DNA from: Apus apus
Taxonomy: Eukaryota > Chordata > Aves > Apodiformes > Apodidae
Reading direction: 5' to 3'
DNA: 64,000 nt
NCBI RefSeq assembly: GCF_020740795.1
Contig: NC_067283.1
Span: 59,613,966-59,677,965 of the forward strand
The notes under the pieces: model-generated
What the model was told of the DNA's origin: nothing
The model's input: the letters and a program-made list of their open reading frames with translations, nothing else
The model's database searches: none
Translations under genes and position numbers: made by a program
Part shown: positions 25,116-37,838 of the stretch, in pieces
Layout of the letters: each line of letters opens with the position of its first letter
Position numbering within the stretch: position 1 is the stretch's first letter

Positions 25116-26936
25116 TTGTTGCTGGCTGGGCCTAACCCAAAACTGCTACGCATTTCTGAAGACCCTCGGCTAGCTTCAACAGCACACTAGAGTGTCTTAG
25201 ATCAATCACCCAGGCTATGAATCCAGGCTTAACTCAAAACTAGCATGAATACTCCCCTCATACTCTCCTTCCCTTTCACAAACCCCTCTTCACTCAAAAT
25301 TCTGAAAGATGCTTAGAGCAGGCAAGTTGTTTTCACCTCTGCAATAAACCTCACTGGAACAGCAAAAAAAACAACCAAAAACATTTAAAACAAATTAATA
25401 AATATCAATTTCTGGTAAAAATATTTGTGACATTTACAAGCAACACAGGATATAGTGAAAAAAGCCCTCTAGCAGCCAAACAAATACACAATCCTACTTA
25501 ACTGAAAGCTTCTGTTCACGTTGTGCAGTGTGAGCATCCCTGTATGTATAACAGATTACAGCGAGCCAGAAGGTCATGCCAGTTACAATTTTATTTTAAT
25601 TTCAATCATTCAAGGATTTTGAAAGTTGTAGCTAAGTCTGTAATATGCTTTTTAGCTTTTTCAACATTCAAGTTTCCCTAAGGAGAATGCTGAAGAGCTC
25701 AGGGTAGCAGTAAACAAACCTCTTCCATTCTTATCAACATCTAGGCACTGAATGAGTAATCTATTTGCCATTCAGCCACACCTTCTTGAAAAAAACAAAA
25801 AAACCAAAACAAACAAACCCATAAACAAACAAAAAACTTAGAAAGAACCCCTGCATGGAGTAAGATAAATCCCACAGCCCTAGAGAACACCATGCTTTTC
25901 TTACAGATGTTTGACAGAGAAAACAGGGATTTGGGATGTACAAACAGCTGTTCAGCCAAACACACTGAATTACACTGTTAAAAAAGTTTCCTTGAAATTT
26001 AAAACTTACCCCAAACTTTTGGTTTGAGAACTCTCCACCAGGAGAGGCTCCTACTCTTGAACACCACAAGCTAACCACGCATGATAGTAAGTCTAGATAA
26101 TCACACACCTATATTCATCACACACTCTACCAAAAAAGAAATACCGTAATTATGTGAGCCAAGTACAAATAAAATTCTAAAAACCATTACTCTTGATGCT
26201 GACGTTATACCAAAACCAACCCCAGATTACCTGGAAAAAACAAACTAAGTAATGAAGCTTGTTGAAGAAAAATTTTTTTAAAACTAAAATTATCTTTTTG
26301 GCCCACATCTCACAGAGCTTGTTCCAGAATGGAAGTGTTCACTGGGTTCCCCACCATCATCATTTATTAGAAATTAAACAAAACGCAAAACACAGCAACC
26401 CAAAAAAAAACAACCAAACGCAAAACACCTCATTCAACATTAAAGCCCACACTGCAATCAGAAGACTGTAATCAATTTCATAGGAAAAAAACCCTAGCAT
26501 TCTCAAAACGTTTCTACTTAAAAAGGTCATGAGAGAACAGCTTCTGACTTAAGAGGTTTCATTACAGAACAATATACAACTGAATAAAAAGACAATGGAA
26601 ATTACTAGAGAAATACACCTTTTCTGAGCTTTTATGACATTTAGACATATTATTCTTCAACTGCAATAAGCAAGACTGCTTCAGAATCTGTTATGCATGT
26701 ACATCTAAGCATTTCTTCCCCAATCGTTCACCCAGGAAAAAAAAAAAAAAAAAAAAGACATAACAGGACTTACCTTAGTACCATCATACAGAATTAATCC
26801 AAACTCTTGATTACAGTCAATGTGAAGTCACAAACATACTGAACAGCCAAAACAGCCCATGTTCTAGCTGGCTGAAACATACCACCCTTTAGCCACTGAG
26901 TTGCATTATTGTGTTTGCACTTTTTCTAGTATTAAT
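25116..26936 (-). other. ADNP2: ADNP2 intron 2, no feature seen
   Basis: This is A-rich intron DNA with a poly-A run at about 26736-26755 and A/C-rich low-complexity patches near 25790-25835 and 26390-26430. No exon or mobile element was recognised. Confidence 0.55.
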
Positions 26937-27521
26937 AGAATCACAGAATGGTTGACTCTTCCAGTTTCAATTCATTACCCCTCATCCTATCACTACACAC
27001 CCTTGCAAAAAGCCCCTCCCCAGCTTTCCTGTAGCCCCTTCAGGTACTGGAAGGCCACTATGAGGTGTCCCTGGAGCTTTCACTCCTCCAGGCTAAACAA
27101 CCCCAACTCTCTCAGCCTGTCTTCATAGCAGAGGTGCTCCGGCAGTTCGATCTCCGTGGCCCTCCTCTGGACTTGCTCCAACAGATCCATGTCCTTCTTA
27201 CGCTGCGAACTCCAGAGCTGTACACATTACTCCACGTGGGGTCTCACAAGAGCAGAGGAGAGGGGGAGAATCACCTCCCTTGACCTGCTAGCCACACTTC
27301 TTTTGATGCAGCCCAGGACACAGCTGGCTTTCTGGGCTGCAAGTGCACATTGCCAGCTCATGTTTAGCCTCTCATCAACCAAGATCCCAAAGTCTTTCTC
27401 CTCAGGGCTGTTCTCAATCCATTCTCCACCCAGCCTGTAATTGTGCTTGGGTTGTCCAGGTCCCTCTGGATGGCCTCTCTTCCTTCCAGCATGGCAACCA
27501 CACCACACAGCTTGGTGTCAT
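26937..27521 (-). mobile_element. CR1 LINE, minus orientation, part 1 (host of a nested insertion)
   Basis: It starts with agaatcacagaatggttgac on the plus strand (the reverse complement of the CR1 3' end) and runs through the ORF2 C-terminal region up to 'cacacagcttggtgtcat'. The copy is interrupted there by an oppositely oriented CR1 and resumes at 28384. A short internal deletion follows the first 30 bases. Confidence 0.9.
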
Positions 27522-28383
27522 GACCAAGTGTTGACTCCCTTGAGAGCAGCCAGTCCCTGCAGAGTGACCTTGACAAGTTACAGATGGTCAATCACCAACC
27601 ACATGAAGTTTAAGAAGGGCAAGTGCTGGATTCTGCACCTGGGATGGGGCAACCCTGGTGAGAAGTTCAGACTATGGAACAAGTGGCTGGAGAGCAGCAT
27701 GGTGGAGAGGGACCTGGGGGTCCTGGTTGGTGTCAAGCTGAATATGAGCCAGCAGGTGCCCTGGCAGCCAGCAGGGCCAACCGTGTCCTGGGCACCAAGC
27801 AGAGCGTTGCCAGCTGGCTGAGGGAGGTGGTTGTCCCGCTGTACTCTGCTCTGGTGTGGCCTCACCTTGAGTACTGCATGCAGTTTTGGGCACCACAATA
27901 TAAAAAAGACATCAATCTATTGGAGAGCATCCAAAGGAGAGCCACAAGGATGGTGAAGGGTCTGGAAGGGATGAATTACGAGGAGCAGCTAAGGTCACTT
28001 GGATTATTCAGCTTGGAGAAGAGGAGGCTGAGAGGTGACCTCATTCCAGTCTACAGCTTCCTCACGAGGGGAAGAGATGGGGCAGGTACTGATCTCTTCA
28101 CTCCTGTGACCAATGACAGGACTTGGGGAAATGGCAGGAAACTGCATCAGGGGAGGTTTAGGTGGGATATCAGGAAAAGGTTTTTCACCTGGAGGGTGGT
28201 CAAGCACTGGAACAAGCTCCCCAGGGAAGTGGTCACAGCACCCAGCCTGCCTGACTTCAAGATTCATTTGGATGATGCTCTCAGGCACATGGTGTGATTC
28301 CTGGGGTGCCCTACACAGGGACAGGAGTTGGACTCGATGATCCTGATGGATCCCTTCCAACTCAGCATATTCCGATTCTATGA
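27522..28383 (+). mobile_element. CR1 LINE of a second subfamily, nested in a minus-strand CR1
   Basis: This CR1 3' copy encodes part of the ORF2 C-terminus on the plus strand: open frame 27674-28297 holds segments such as [20 protein letters not shown] and [14 protein letters not shown]. It ends 'ggatcccttccaactcagca' followed by a short ATTCTATGAT tail. It is better preserved and of a different subfamily from its host, which fits a later insertion. Confidence 0.9.
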
Positions 28384-28645
28384 TAAGCGAACTTGGTGAG
28401 GGTACACCCAATGCTACTGAACATGTCACCAAAGATGTTAAACAGCTCCTGTCCCAGTACCAATTCTTGAGGAATGCCACTTGTCACTGTTGTCCATGGG
28501 GACAGAGCCGTTAACCACAGCTCTTTGAGTGCAACCACCCAGTCAATTATTGATTCACTGTGCAGTCCATCCATCAAATCCACCTTTCTCATTTAGAGAC
28601 CAGAATGTCATGCTGGACAGTGTTGAACACTTTCCACAAGACCAG
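28384..28645 (-). mobile_element. CR1 LINE, minus orientation, part 2 (resumes after the nested insertion)
   Basis: The host CR1 continues with 'gcgaacttggtgagggtaca' and the upstream RT segment through 'cagaatgtcatgctggacag' and 'caccttt'. Joined across the insertion, the two parts are colinear with other minus-strand CR1 copies here, such as 43243-44064. Confidence 0.85.
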
Positions 28646-28654
28646 GGAGATCAT

Positions 28655-29870
28655 GTCAGTTCACAGAAGAACAGAATGGTTTGAGTTGGAAGGAACCTTA
28701 AAGATCATCTAGTTTCAACCCCTCTGCTTGGGCAGGGACACCTCCCACTAGATGCTGAAAGCCCCATCCAACCTGGCCTTGAACACTTCCAGGAATGGGC
28801 CTTCCACAACTTCCCAGGGTAACATGTTTCAGTGTCTCACCACCCTCACTCTAAAGAATTTCCGCCTAAAGTTTAACCTAAATCTCCCATCTTCCAGTTT
28901 TGACCCATTACCCCTTGTCCTCTCACTACAAGCCCTTGTAAATAGTCCCTCCCCAGCTTTCCTGTAGGCCCCTTCAGGTACTGGAAGGCCACCGTAAAGT
29001 CTCCCCACAGCCTTCTCTTCTCCAGGCTGAACAAGCCCAACTCTCAGTCTGTCTTCACATGAAAGGTGCTCCAGCCCTCTGATCATCTTCATGGCCCTCC
29101 TCTGGACTCACTCCAAGAGATCTATGTCCTACTTACGCTGGGGGCTCCAGAAATGAACACAGTACTTCAGGTGTGGTCTCACAAGAGCAAAGTAAAGGGG
29201 AAAAATCACCCCCTTGACCTGCTGGCCACACTTCTTTTGATGCAGCCCAGGACATTTTTGGCTTTCTGGGCTGCAAGTACACATTGACAGCTCATGTTGA
29301 GCTTCTTGTCCACCTTCACCCCAAAGCTCTTCTGCCCTGGACAGTTTTTGATACAAGGGGAGTTGATCTCTCTTTGTCCACCAATGCTGTGATCACATTG
29401 TAAACAGCCACCAAATTTGCCAGGCCCAATTTGCCCTTCAGGAGGATCTGCTCTATGACCTTGCCAGACACAGAGGTGAGACTGACTGGCCTGTTCCATG
29501 GGTCCTCCTTTTTGCCCTTTTTGAGAATGCTGGTTGTTTCCTCCCCTTTTCCAGTCAGCAGGAACTTCACAACTTCTCAAGTATGATGGAAAGCAGCTCT
29601 GCAGCTTCATCTGCCAGTTCCCTCAGGAGTCACAGATAAGATTTCATCAGGTCCTATGGATCTGTGCACCTCCATGTTCTTTAGGTGGTCTTGAACCTGC
29701 TTTTCTTACAGTGGGTAGATCTTCCTTCTTCCAGTCCCTGTCTTTGCCCTCTGTGACTTGAGCTGTGTAGCCAGAGCCCTTGCCAGTGAAGACTGAGGCA
29801 AAAATGTTCTTGAGTACCTCAGCCTTCTCCATAACCTGCATGACCAGGTTTCCTGTTTCCTTCTAGAGAG
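28655..29870 (-). mobile_element. CR1 LINE with reverse transcriptase remnant, minus orientation
   Basis: The copy begins at the 3' end (cagaatggtttgagttggaa, 28672 onward) and extends farther 5' than most, into the RT domain. Minus-strand frames at 29206-29610 encode an 'FKKG..DPxNYRPVSLTSV'-type segment in degraded form. An internal deletion near 29340 joins the C-terminal part directly to the N-terminal RT part, so the catalytic core is lost. The element lies in the same orientation as ADNP2. Confidence 0.88.
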
Positions 29871-30544
29871 GCTTTGCCAGTTTTATTAGGCTTGACAATC
29901 TGATGGTGTGAGCTCCCCCTGCTCGTTGCACAATACAGTCTCCTGAAAGTGGCAACAATGGTACTAGGTTTATCTTGATCACCCCAGGACATTTGCATGT
30001 ACTTTTTAAGGTGCAAAACTGAGCTACACTTCAGTAAGACTACCTTGGTATTTTTCCCTGAAGGGAAGGCCTGCAACAAGATTACTGGATCAAATTGCTT
30101 GAGCATTTTCAGAAATACTGACACTTTGTATATCCTTCAAAGTTTGCCCTTGATATGTGATGAGATGCCTTCGAGTAGACTCATCTGCTTCATCTGCTTG
30201 CAATTTTAAAATAACAAGCAAAGAAGTTGTGGTGTCATACATTTCCTTAGTTTGTGGTGTTTATCCTACAGTTGTACTGTCTTCCTTATGTCAAAATATT
30301 GCTTGCAGAAGAGTATGAACCTATGACACATCTTGAGAAGGAGAGTTTCTTTCACTGTTGGGTTCTAAAACACTAAATTCCACCACTGGTACATGAGTAG
30401 TCAGTCAAGAGCAATTCTTCAAGTAAAGACCCCACCAAAAGGATCTATGGCAGTGGAGTATGGACTATTGTATATACACTAAAAGTGTAGTATTTTTCAA
30501 GGGGTTACATTTCAGATTGGTTTACGTTATTTCAAATGTTTTAC
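29871..30544 (-). other. ADNP2: ADNP2 intron 2, donor side
   Basis: This intron sequence runs up to the donor GTAA at 30544-30541 (minus). I see no other feature. Confidence 0.6.
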
Positions 30545-30664
30545 CTTCAACAATTCTCTGCAGCTGTCAAGCCCAAGATCCACAAGAATGCCCTTCACCT
30601 TTTTTCGAGCCTTTCTGATAATATCAAGATTTTGAACAGGAATTTGAAACATTTTGCACTTTTC
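30545..30664 (-). CDS. ADNP2: ADNP2 first coding exon (start codon exon)
   Basis: The ATG is at 30652-30650. The exon encodes 36 residues, [20 protein letters not shown] through SCRELLK, almost identical to the human ADNP2 N-terminus, which settles the start. Only about 12 bases of 5' UTR lie in this exon, after an acceptor CAG at 30667-30665. The transcript must therefore start in one or more further upstream non-coding exons. The donor is GTAA at 30544. In ADNP and ADNP2 this N-terminal block is the region reported to contact CHD4. A minus-strand frame running further upstream reads through the intron and is not the true start. Confidence 0.96.
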
Positions 30665-33058
30665 CTGAAAAAGAAATACAAAAAAGTGATGGCACACTTG
30701 AACACAAGACACTTGCATTAGTAGTATTAAAGCAAAGATTGAAATCTGAAAAATGTATTCTTAAATATGAAACTCCAAAATCCTTAAGCCAAAGAACTGG
30801 TCTCATTACTATCTCCCAGTAGATCACTTGCTCCCTCTTTATGGAAAGAGGATCTGATCAGGGGAAGAAATCCTTTACATTTCTTCTCTCCTATCCAAAC
30901 AACATTCCAAGTTTTTCTTTCAGATCTCTGTGTCTACATGACAGCTATACTGTGTTTTGTGGTTTCTTTGTAAAAGCAAATGAACATCAGAATTTTACTA
31001 AGCCCTACTCAGAAAATTACTATCATCTCATTTAGGAAGGAGGAATTCAACACTCTTCATCTTGAATGTTAGTGTTAAGATAAGAGGCCTCTTTGACAAC
31101 TTGGTTTGGTCTCACGTCTGTACATGGTTAAATTATGATTGCTAGTCAAATCTAAATTTCCTGCAGAAGTTTCTGCTGCTGCAAGCTGATACAGACCTTG
31201 GAATCAAACAAGCTACCACAATATTAATGCAGCTGAAATAAAATGTAGTTAATGTATGGGACTGATAGCTAAATATGCTGAAGTGGGACAATTTTTTTAA
31301 TACCCACATGCTTTTATAGGTCTCCTCCGTTACAGAGATGTATAGAGTTCTATCACTTTCCCCTACTCCAGAATTTGGATTTATACCCTACCCTGTTCCC
31401 TCCAGCAAACTGGAGTCCACCAAAAAGAGGACAACAACTAAAGCAAGATTGTAGAAAGACAAATTATCTGCTGCAGGTCATCTATTTGAAGGGTTGTTGT
31501 GCAGAATGGTTGCCCATCTGCTGGGAACATAACACCAGGAAGGGTCTAGCACTTCCTCAACAGCTAGGCCTTTATCACTCCACATGCAGCTGGCCTACAG
31601 ATGCATCCATCAGTTGCTTATCTTATACTCCTAGTACATCATGAAGTAACCCCATGGACCCAGCTTCGTAAGTATGTGCCTTGTCACTTCTCCCCTAGAT
31701 TACAGCAAAATGTAGAAAATTCAAACTGAGATTTCAGAAACTTAAAATGGGTACAGAATGCAACAGAACTTGCAATGACAAAGGTCAGTGGGAGCTTCAC
31801 AGCTCAACAGAATTTAAAAGATCTCAGTCCTTCTTGCTAAATAATTCATCCATCAAGTTCAAGTTCTAACAAGAAGAAAAACAAAGAAAAAAAAATCCCC
31901 AAACAGTACTTCAGCCTTGATGGTAATGAATGTCTTGAAAAGTTTTAATTAAAAAAAAAAAAAAAAGGAAAAATCACTGTCATGAAAACTTTGCCTTGGA
32001 AGGCAAGACTTTCTTGAAAACAGCCACAAAAGCCCCTCCCACATTAGACAGAAGCTACTAATTAGGCCTCTCCAAAAGCAAACCCCACCCTCCAAAAACA
32101 AACCCAACCTTTTTCTACTGTCATACCTTAAAGAAAAAAATAGCCAAAACTTTATTTATGTACTAAACATATTATTGACTATTGTAATTAAAATTCAAAC
32201 AACTCACATGCTATTCTCCTCTTCTTTTTCCCCCAAAGGAAAGGTGTATGGAGAGGAATGGAGAGAGAGCCCCATTTGACAAGTGCTAGTCTTGTTTTCT
32301 AATATTTTTTATCAGTAAGAAGTGTGGACGACATTCTGATACCATTGGAGTGGGTGTGGAACAGGAACCTATACAGAATGAAATAAATCAGAGTAATCAG
32401 TCTGGCATCCTGTCAAAATCCAAGCAGTAAAATTAAGATGTAAATTCCTCTTTTTGCAGTGAAGTCAACTGGCAATCTGTATATTCTATGGTTAAAGCTT
32501 TATGATCAGTCCCTTGACGAGAAGCAGCTTTTGTGCACCAACTCCAAGGTCCACTGGAGGTAACAACAGAGCTGACAGGACATAACCATGCTCATATCAG
32601 CCAGAAGGAGATTCGGTCCAACTGGTAACAGTTTCTCTATCTCAGACTGATACACCAGTGCTACTGAGGAAGGTGAAGTGGACATTTCTTGAGGCATGTC
32701 TAGCTCACAAAAAATAGATACTAGTCTAGAAAGGTGGTATAGCATTTCCTGTCCAGGTATCAAGAGATTTTTTTATCTAGTAATCTTTCTGACTACCAAT
32801 TATTTGTTTTCCAGTTTTCAAGCAGTTAAGTCTTCAGTCCAAAAATATGTATGCTCCTGTATTACATGCAACGTTATTCAGCTAGTCTTCAAACAAGCTG
32901 CTTGGGAGTAAGGCTCTAAGTTACTAATGTAACATTCTCTGCATCCACTAGACAAGAAACGCCCCATCATAAAGGTCACAAAATTTCAACCTCCTAAGCT
33001 TATTTTCTCAAGCCCTCATTATAACTACTTGATTACTATACAGTTTATTATCCATGTA
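30665..33058 (-). other. ADNP2: ADNP2 intron 1, left part
   Basis: This is AT-rich intron DNA with a poly-A run near 31950-31965. No additional exon, RNA gene or repeat was recognised. Confidence 0.55.
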
Positions 33059-33345
33059 TGCTGGGTTTGTGTGGAGGGGCTTTGGTACTGGGGGAGTGGC
33101 TACAGGGGTAGCTCCTGTGAAAAGCTGCCAGAAGCAACTCCAGCTCCACGTCCGACTCACCTCTGGCCGAGGTTGAGCCCATTAGGGACAGTCAACACAT
33201 CCCTCGTAACATACTGAAGAAGAGGAAAAGAAACTGCTAGAAGACCCGCAGCAAAGAGAGGAGTGGGATGTGAGCAAAACACGCAAATACCAACTTCAGT
33301 GAAACGGGCAAGCGGTACACCAGAGCAGATATTCCTTGCCAACTA
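33059..33345 (+). mobile_element. LTR-derived repeat fragment, plus orientation (ERV family A)
   Basis: It opens with tgctgggtttgtgtggaggg, then the family A words 'gggctttggtactggggg', 'gtagctcctgtgaaaagctg' and 'cgaggttgagcccatta'. Only the first third of the family A unit remains. It lies antisense in ADNP2 intron 1. Confidence 0.65.
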
Positions 33346-33609
33346 CCTGCAGCTTTTCAGCAAAGATAAAAAATGCAACTCATCTCTTGCAGTAGTACTG
33401 TAGTATTTTAATCCCAGTCTAAACAACAAGGTAACAGTCTGGACAGTATCCTTCTCGCCAAAGACAAATATTACTAGCTTGCCAAGTAACTATGTTCAAC
33501 TGTAATTTCTCTGCATTAAAAAAAGCTAAAATACTAACAGTTCACCTCTTCAAAGTGAGAAGTCACCAAAAAATGGAAAGCTCCTATTTGCCTTTTTTTA
33601 GTCTACTAC

Positions 33610-33795
33610 TTAGAACTATGCGCATTCACCTTGGAACGGAACTCAAGAGGACATCCAGTCCAGCCTCCCACTCCAAGCAGGCTCAACAACCAATTGCAAC
33701 CAGGGTACTCCGAGTCTTGGCCAGTCAAGTTTTGAAGACCTTCAAAGACTTTTGACAGCCTCTCTGGACAACCTCTTCCAGTGATGGACAGCACT
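33610..33795 (-). mobile_element. CR1 LINE 3' fragment, degraded, minus orientation
   Basis: Words such as 'catccagtccagcctccc', 'tccaagcaggctcaacaa', 'ttgaagacctt' and 'ctctctggacaacctcttcc' follow the order of a reversed CR1 3' end. It is short and old. Confidence 0.65.
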
Positions 33796-36740
33796 CACAG
33801 TCCTTACATCAAATCAGCACCATTTCAGTTAAGCGTTCCTAAGGAAGCTAAGCATATGCAACCAAATGAAATACAAAGCAAGCATGGAGCTACAGCGAGG
33901 CAGATGCACAGATGTGCCTTCCACATGCATGCAGTACATACAGGAAAATCCCACAGTTAACTAGGTATCAGGCATTTCTAGAGATTTCATGAAAAGAGGC
34001 AGTTAGAGAGAAATCCTTTTACGACTTCCACAGAGAAAAAGGTTGCAATGACACCAGATTATAAATATAGAAGCAAGCTCTGATGTGTTCTTAGGAAGCT
34101 GTCCTTCACTAGTCTTGCTTATAGAGACAAGGAAATTATGAAAGGCTTATGAAATGTTGTCCTTTCATATTAACAGCTTTGGAAACTCTATCATTCTTAG
34201 ATTTCATACTTTTGATCTAGTAAACTGTTATTAGTAATTGTGGAAGAGATTTTTAGGAAGACTTGCAGGTCTTGAGACATTTAGGTGGGAAGAATTGTTA
34301 AAGATTTGTTTACCAACTTGTATTTCAGAAATTATCAGATTGGACAAGCACCAACAAAGAATTCTTTATCTTCATTTTAGTAAACTCATTATAAGTTGAT
34401 ATTTCTATATTAATTGAGAAAACAACTGCTTCATTCCTGAAAATTAAGTGAGAGCACATGATCTAGTAATTATCAGAATCTAAAGAAAAAGAACTGCAAT
34501 GGCAAAGACAGCAGCATGAGTACAGGCATGCTGAGAAACTGCCTAGAAGAATGAGTTCAGCTTGGCCATGCCAAATTTTACTCTCAACAATTTTCTTTCT
34601 GATAAGCTTACAAGCTCTTCAAGAAGTCATACCTGGTTATCCGTTCAACCACATATTACACAAACAATTCCATTCCCTGGACTCTTATCTGTGCCTTCTG
34701 AGAGAGACCTAACACAGATTTAAGAGTACGATGGCACCATCAAAGCTTATCCAGCCTTTGGAGGGAGAAGGAAGAAATGCATATAGCTTCCTATCAGTAT
34801 CTCTTGGTGTTTTCAACAACTTTGGAAGATTTGATTCTTGGAAAGAAGAACAGTCAATTTATTAGAATGGATACTATTCTGGTCTATTCTTTCATTTGTT
34901 GTAAATTAAACTGACTACAGAAAAAACATATTAAGAACACTAAGCGTTGTTCTCATCAACAAAACAATGCTACTTCATCTACTTAAATTCAAAATTCTAT
35001 CCAAGTGCAACTTGATAGAAATCTCGGGTTAAAAAAAAAAAAAGTTAAACCTTCCTTTTTGTGTGCAACTGTATCTGAAATCTTTAGGGGTCTAAAGTTA
35101 TAGATCCCTTGTAGACACAATAATTTTGTTTTTTTTCTTGGCTATAAATCACATACGCACTAAAACAATCATCTAAACCAACACAAAGATGGCCATCATT
35201 CAATAACTGCCAACACAGCAAAAAGCATTGAGGTACATGATCACATAAATACAGCGCATCAACTTGCATCTTACCTAAAAAGACAAATCAAAACAAATTT
35301 AGATCACTAACTTCAGCTACTGTGGTTTAACTAACTACTGTGATACTTCATTAACAAGTCTCTATTATCTACAACTAGTTAGAAGAGACTACATCATTCA
35401 AACTCATGGTGCCTTTCTAGAGCACTGCAATTTACACAGAGAGCTTCATCCCCTTGGGGAGCAGCATTAGCCAAAAAGTGAACCCAGCAGGAGCCAACCT
35501 CATTCTAGATGATTCAAATATCTATGTAGAGCCTACTCAAATCCCACAAGACTCATCAGTCCCATGCCTACGTGAGTAGAAGTCACATACCAAGCTCAGC
35601 TACTCTAAAAGAGGTACAACTGCATTCGTACAGCCCCATTCAATCTGGTATGACTCAAAGATATTTCACACTGATGCACAGAAGAGTCCACAGCACAGAT
35701 AACCCACAGCCTGCATTATACAGCAAGAGGACAGAACTGAAAAAATAACAATGTGCTATAGGTTTCAGTGGAAGGACTGAAGTGTTCAAATGCAAGCCAG
35801 CTCTACAAGCTTTCAAACAAGACTTAATCCAAATCAAAGAGTTCCCAGTGCTAAAACGTAAGGTACTATAAAGCTGTGTTTACATGCTCTTCACTGTACC
35901 TGAAGATTTCCTATAGTCTTGGGAGGTGTTTGTTTTGGTGTTTTTTTTAACAACACTTTTATGAAATGAACTGATTACAGGTATTATTACAGTTTAAAAT
36001 ATAGCATACTTATTACAGTTTGTTTAAATAGTTCGCTAAAAACACTCATTTTCTTGTTAAAAAATAAACTGAAAAATTATTGAAAGAGCACCAAGATTTC
36101 CAGAATATGGATTGGATTGAGGATCCTAAGACTGAATCTTTTGAAGTATTTATTTAGAAGTATTTAAAACTTTCAGGGGTTTTTGATAGAATACTGTTAA
36201 GGAACACAGGCAACTCCCACCTGATAGTCTGCCTGTCAGAACTTCAGTATTTATCAGTTGAAAGGGAGTTGTTAGTAATTCTGACAGCACAGAACTGTTG
36301 CAGCTGAAGTCAAACACCTATGTTTTATTCCATTTACAAATCAGGAAAAAAAGAACTCCCCAGTACTTCCTCTCAAACACAAAACAAGCATACTTAACAG
36401 GTTATGTTTGCTTACATTACTAAATTTTAATTTTTCAGAAATGTAAACATTGCTGAAGTACCATGAGAATATTTAACGTGTTTTTGCATGTCACTGCAGT
36501 TCTAATTTTGCATGCATGCTATTCCCGTGCAGATTACAGTTCTCCATAAACTGTTTCAAATACCTTTATCGTCTAGAGATAATTAAAGGACTTCTTATCC
36601 ATAGACATAGCCTGCTCCTTAGAGACTCCACCGTGTAACTACTGACAGAAATTAGGAAAAAGATAGCTTAATAGCTGTTCCTTTAACAGCAGTCGTAAAA
36701 CAGTCTCCCCCGTGCTAACAGTGTCTCATTAAGCTAATTT
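33796..36740 (-). other. ADNP2: ADNP2 intron 1, right part
   Basis: This intron sequence has no recognised repeat or conserved exon. A minus-strand frame at 35084-35269 is preceded by an AG and a T-rich tract but matches nothing I recognise. Its right end grades into the CpG island. Confidence 0.5.
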
Positions 36741-37636
36741 CTACTTCCGATCACGGAAGCTCCTCCTCCGCCGGCCTGCGCCGCGGGCAAGCGAGGTTAA
36801 GGCGGGCAGGTCCCCCACGGGGGCTGCTCAGGGGGCACACGGCGGACACGCCGGGGTCTGGCCAAGTCACGGACCACGGGAGCGCCCGTCACGACGCGGG
36901 CAGCCCCGCCCCAGCCCCGCTCGCCGGCCCGGTCTCCGACACCGGCCGGCAGCCCGGACAGTCCGCCAGTGACAGCAGGGGGGCCGGCAGCTCCGGGGCC
37001 GACACCCTCGAGCCTGACAAGAGCCACGGGCGCTTTACTATAAACGCCCCCCCCGGTGCCCCCGGGTGCACCGGGACCCGGGAACTCCCGCCGCTGCACA
37101 GGGACAGCGCTGCCCCGGCAGCGGCGCGGCCCCGCACCTCCTCGCTGCACGGCCCGGCACATGGACCTCCCGCCCGTCCCACTCGCCTTCGGCGAGGCGC
37201 GCTGCGGGCTGCCCAGCGCCCCACCCGGCCGCCGGATCAGCCGCGGCTCCGCCCGGGCTCCCCACGCGGGAAGCCCCGCTCCCGCCTCCCCGCACCGCCC
37301 GCGCTGCACCGACCCGGCCGGGCTGCAGGGGGAGCCCGCCCCGCCCCGCCCCGCCGCCCGGCGCGCCGCGGCCCCGCCAGGCCGCCTCCCCTCCCTCCCC
37401 TCCCCTCCCTCCCCGCCGCGCCGGCCCCGCCGCCGCCGCGCCCTCCCGCGCCGGCCGTGCCCGCGCCCCGCCCCGCCCCGCGGCTCCTCCTCCGCCCGCA
37501 GCCGCGCTCACCCCGCGCGCCACGAGGGCGGCGGCAGCAGCCGCCGCAGCGCGATCCCCGCCGGAGCCGCCGCCGGCCCCGCCGCCCCGCAGCGCCCCGC
37601 AGCCGCTACCCCCGCTTCAGCCGGAGCCAGAAAGAG

Positions 37637-37771
37637 AAAATGGCGCTCGATTTATGCCAGGAAGTGACGTTCGGGCTCATTTGCATGCCAGGCAGGCAGC
37701 CAATGGGAAGGCGGTGGGGGCAGCGCTCCCATTGGCTCCCCTGGGAGCGGGGCGGGGCGGGGGGCGGGGCT
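37637..37771 (-). promoter_or_regulatory. ADNP2: Predicted ADNP2 core promoter
   Basis: Read on the minus strand there is an ordered set of sites: GC boxes (37748-37771), two CCAAT boxes in opposite orientations (37731-37735 and 37700-37704), an octamer ATGCAAAT (37686-37679), a composite CRE/ETS site (37670-37659; AGGAAGTGACGT on plus), a weak TATA-like CATAAAT (37656-37650) and a YY1-type AAAATGGCG (37637-37645 on plus). The spacing suggests transcription starting near 37620-37640 toward lower coordinates. The start site and the first-exon donor are not determined. Confidence 0.6.
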
Positions 37772-37838
37772 CAGGTGTGAGGGGGCTGGGCCGGCCCCGG
37801 GGCGCACCTGGCCCCGCTGCCCGGGGCGGCGGGGGGCG

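Noticed and set aside
27674..28297. 207-codon plus-strand frame that looks like a protein gene
   Set aside because: It is the end of CR1 ORF2 within a 5'-truncated nested copy.
35084..35269. Minus-strand 61-codon frame after a T-rich AG in ADNP2 intron 1, with a globular-looking composition
   Set aside because: It matches no protein I recognise, ADNP2 has no such exon in its known coding region, and it contains no clear donor. It is kept only as an unexplained frame.
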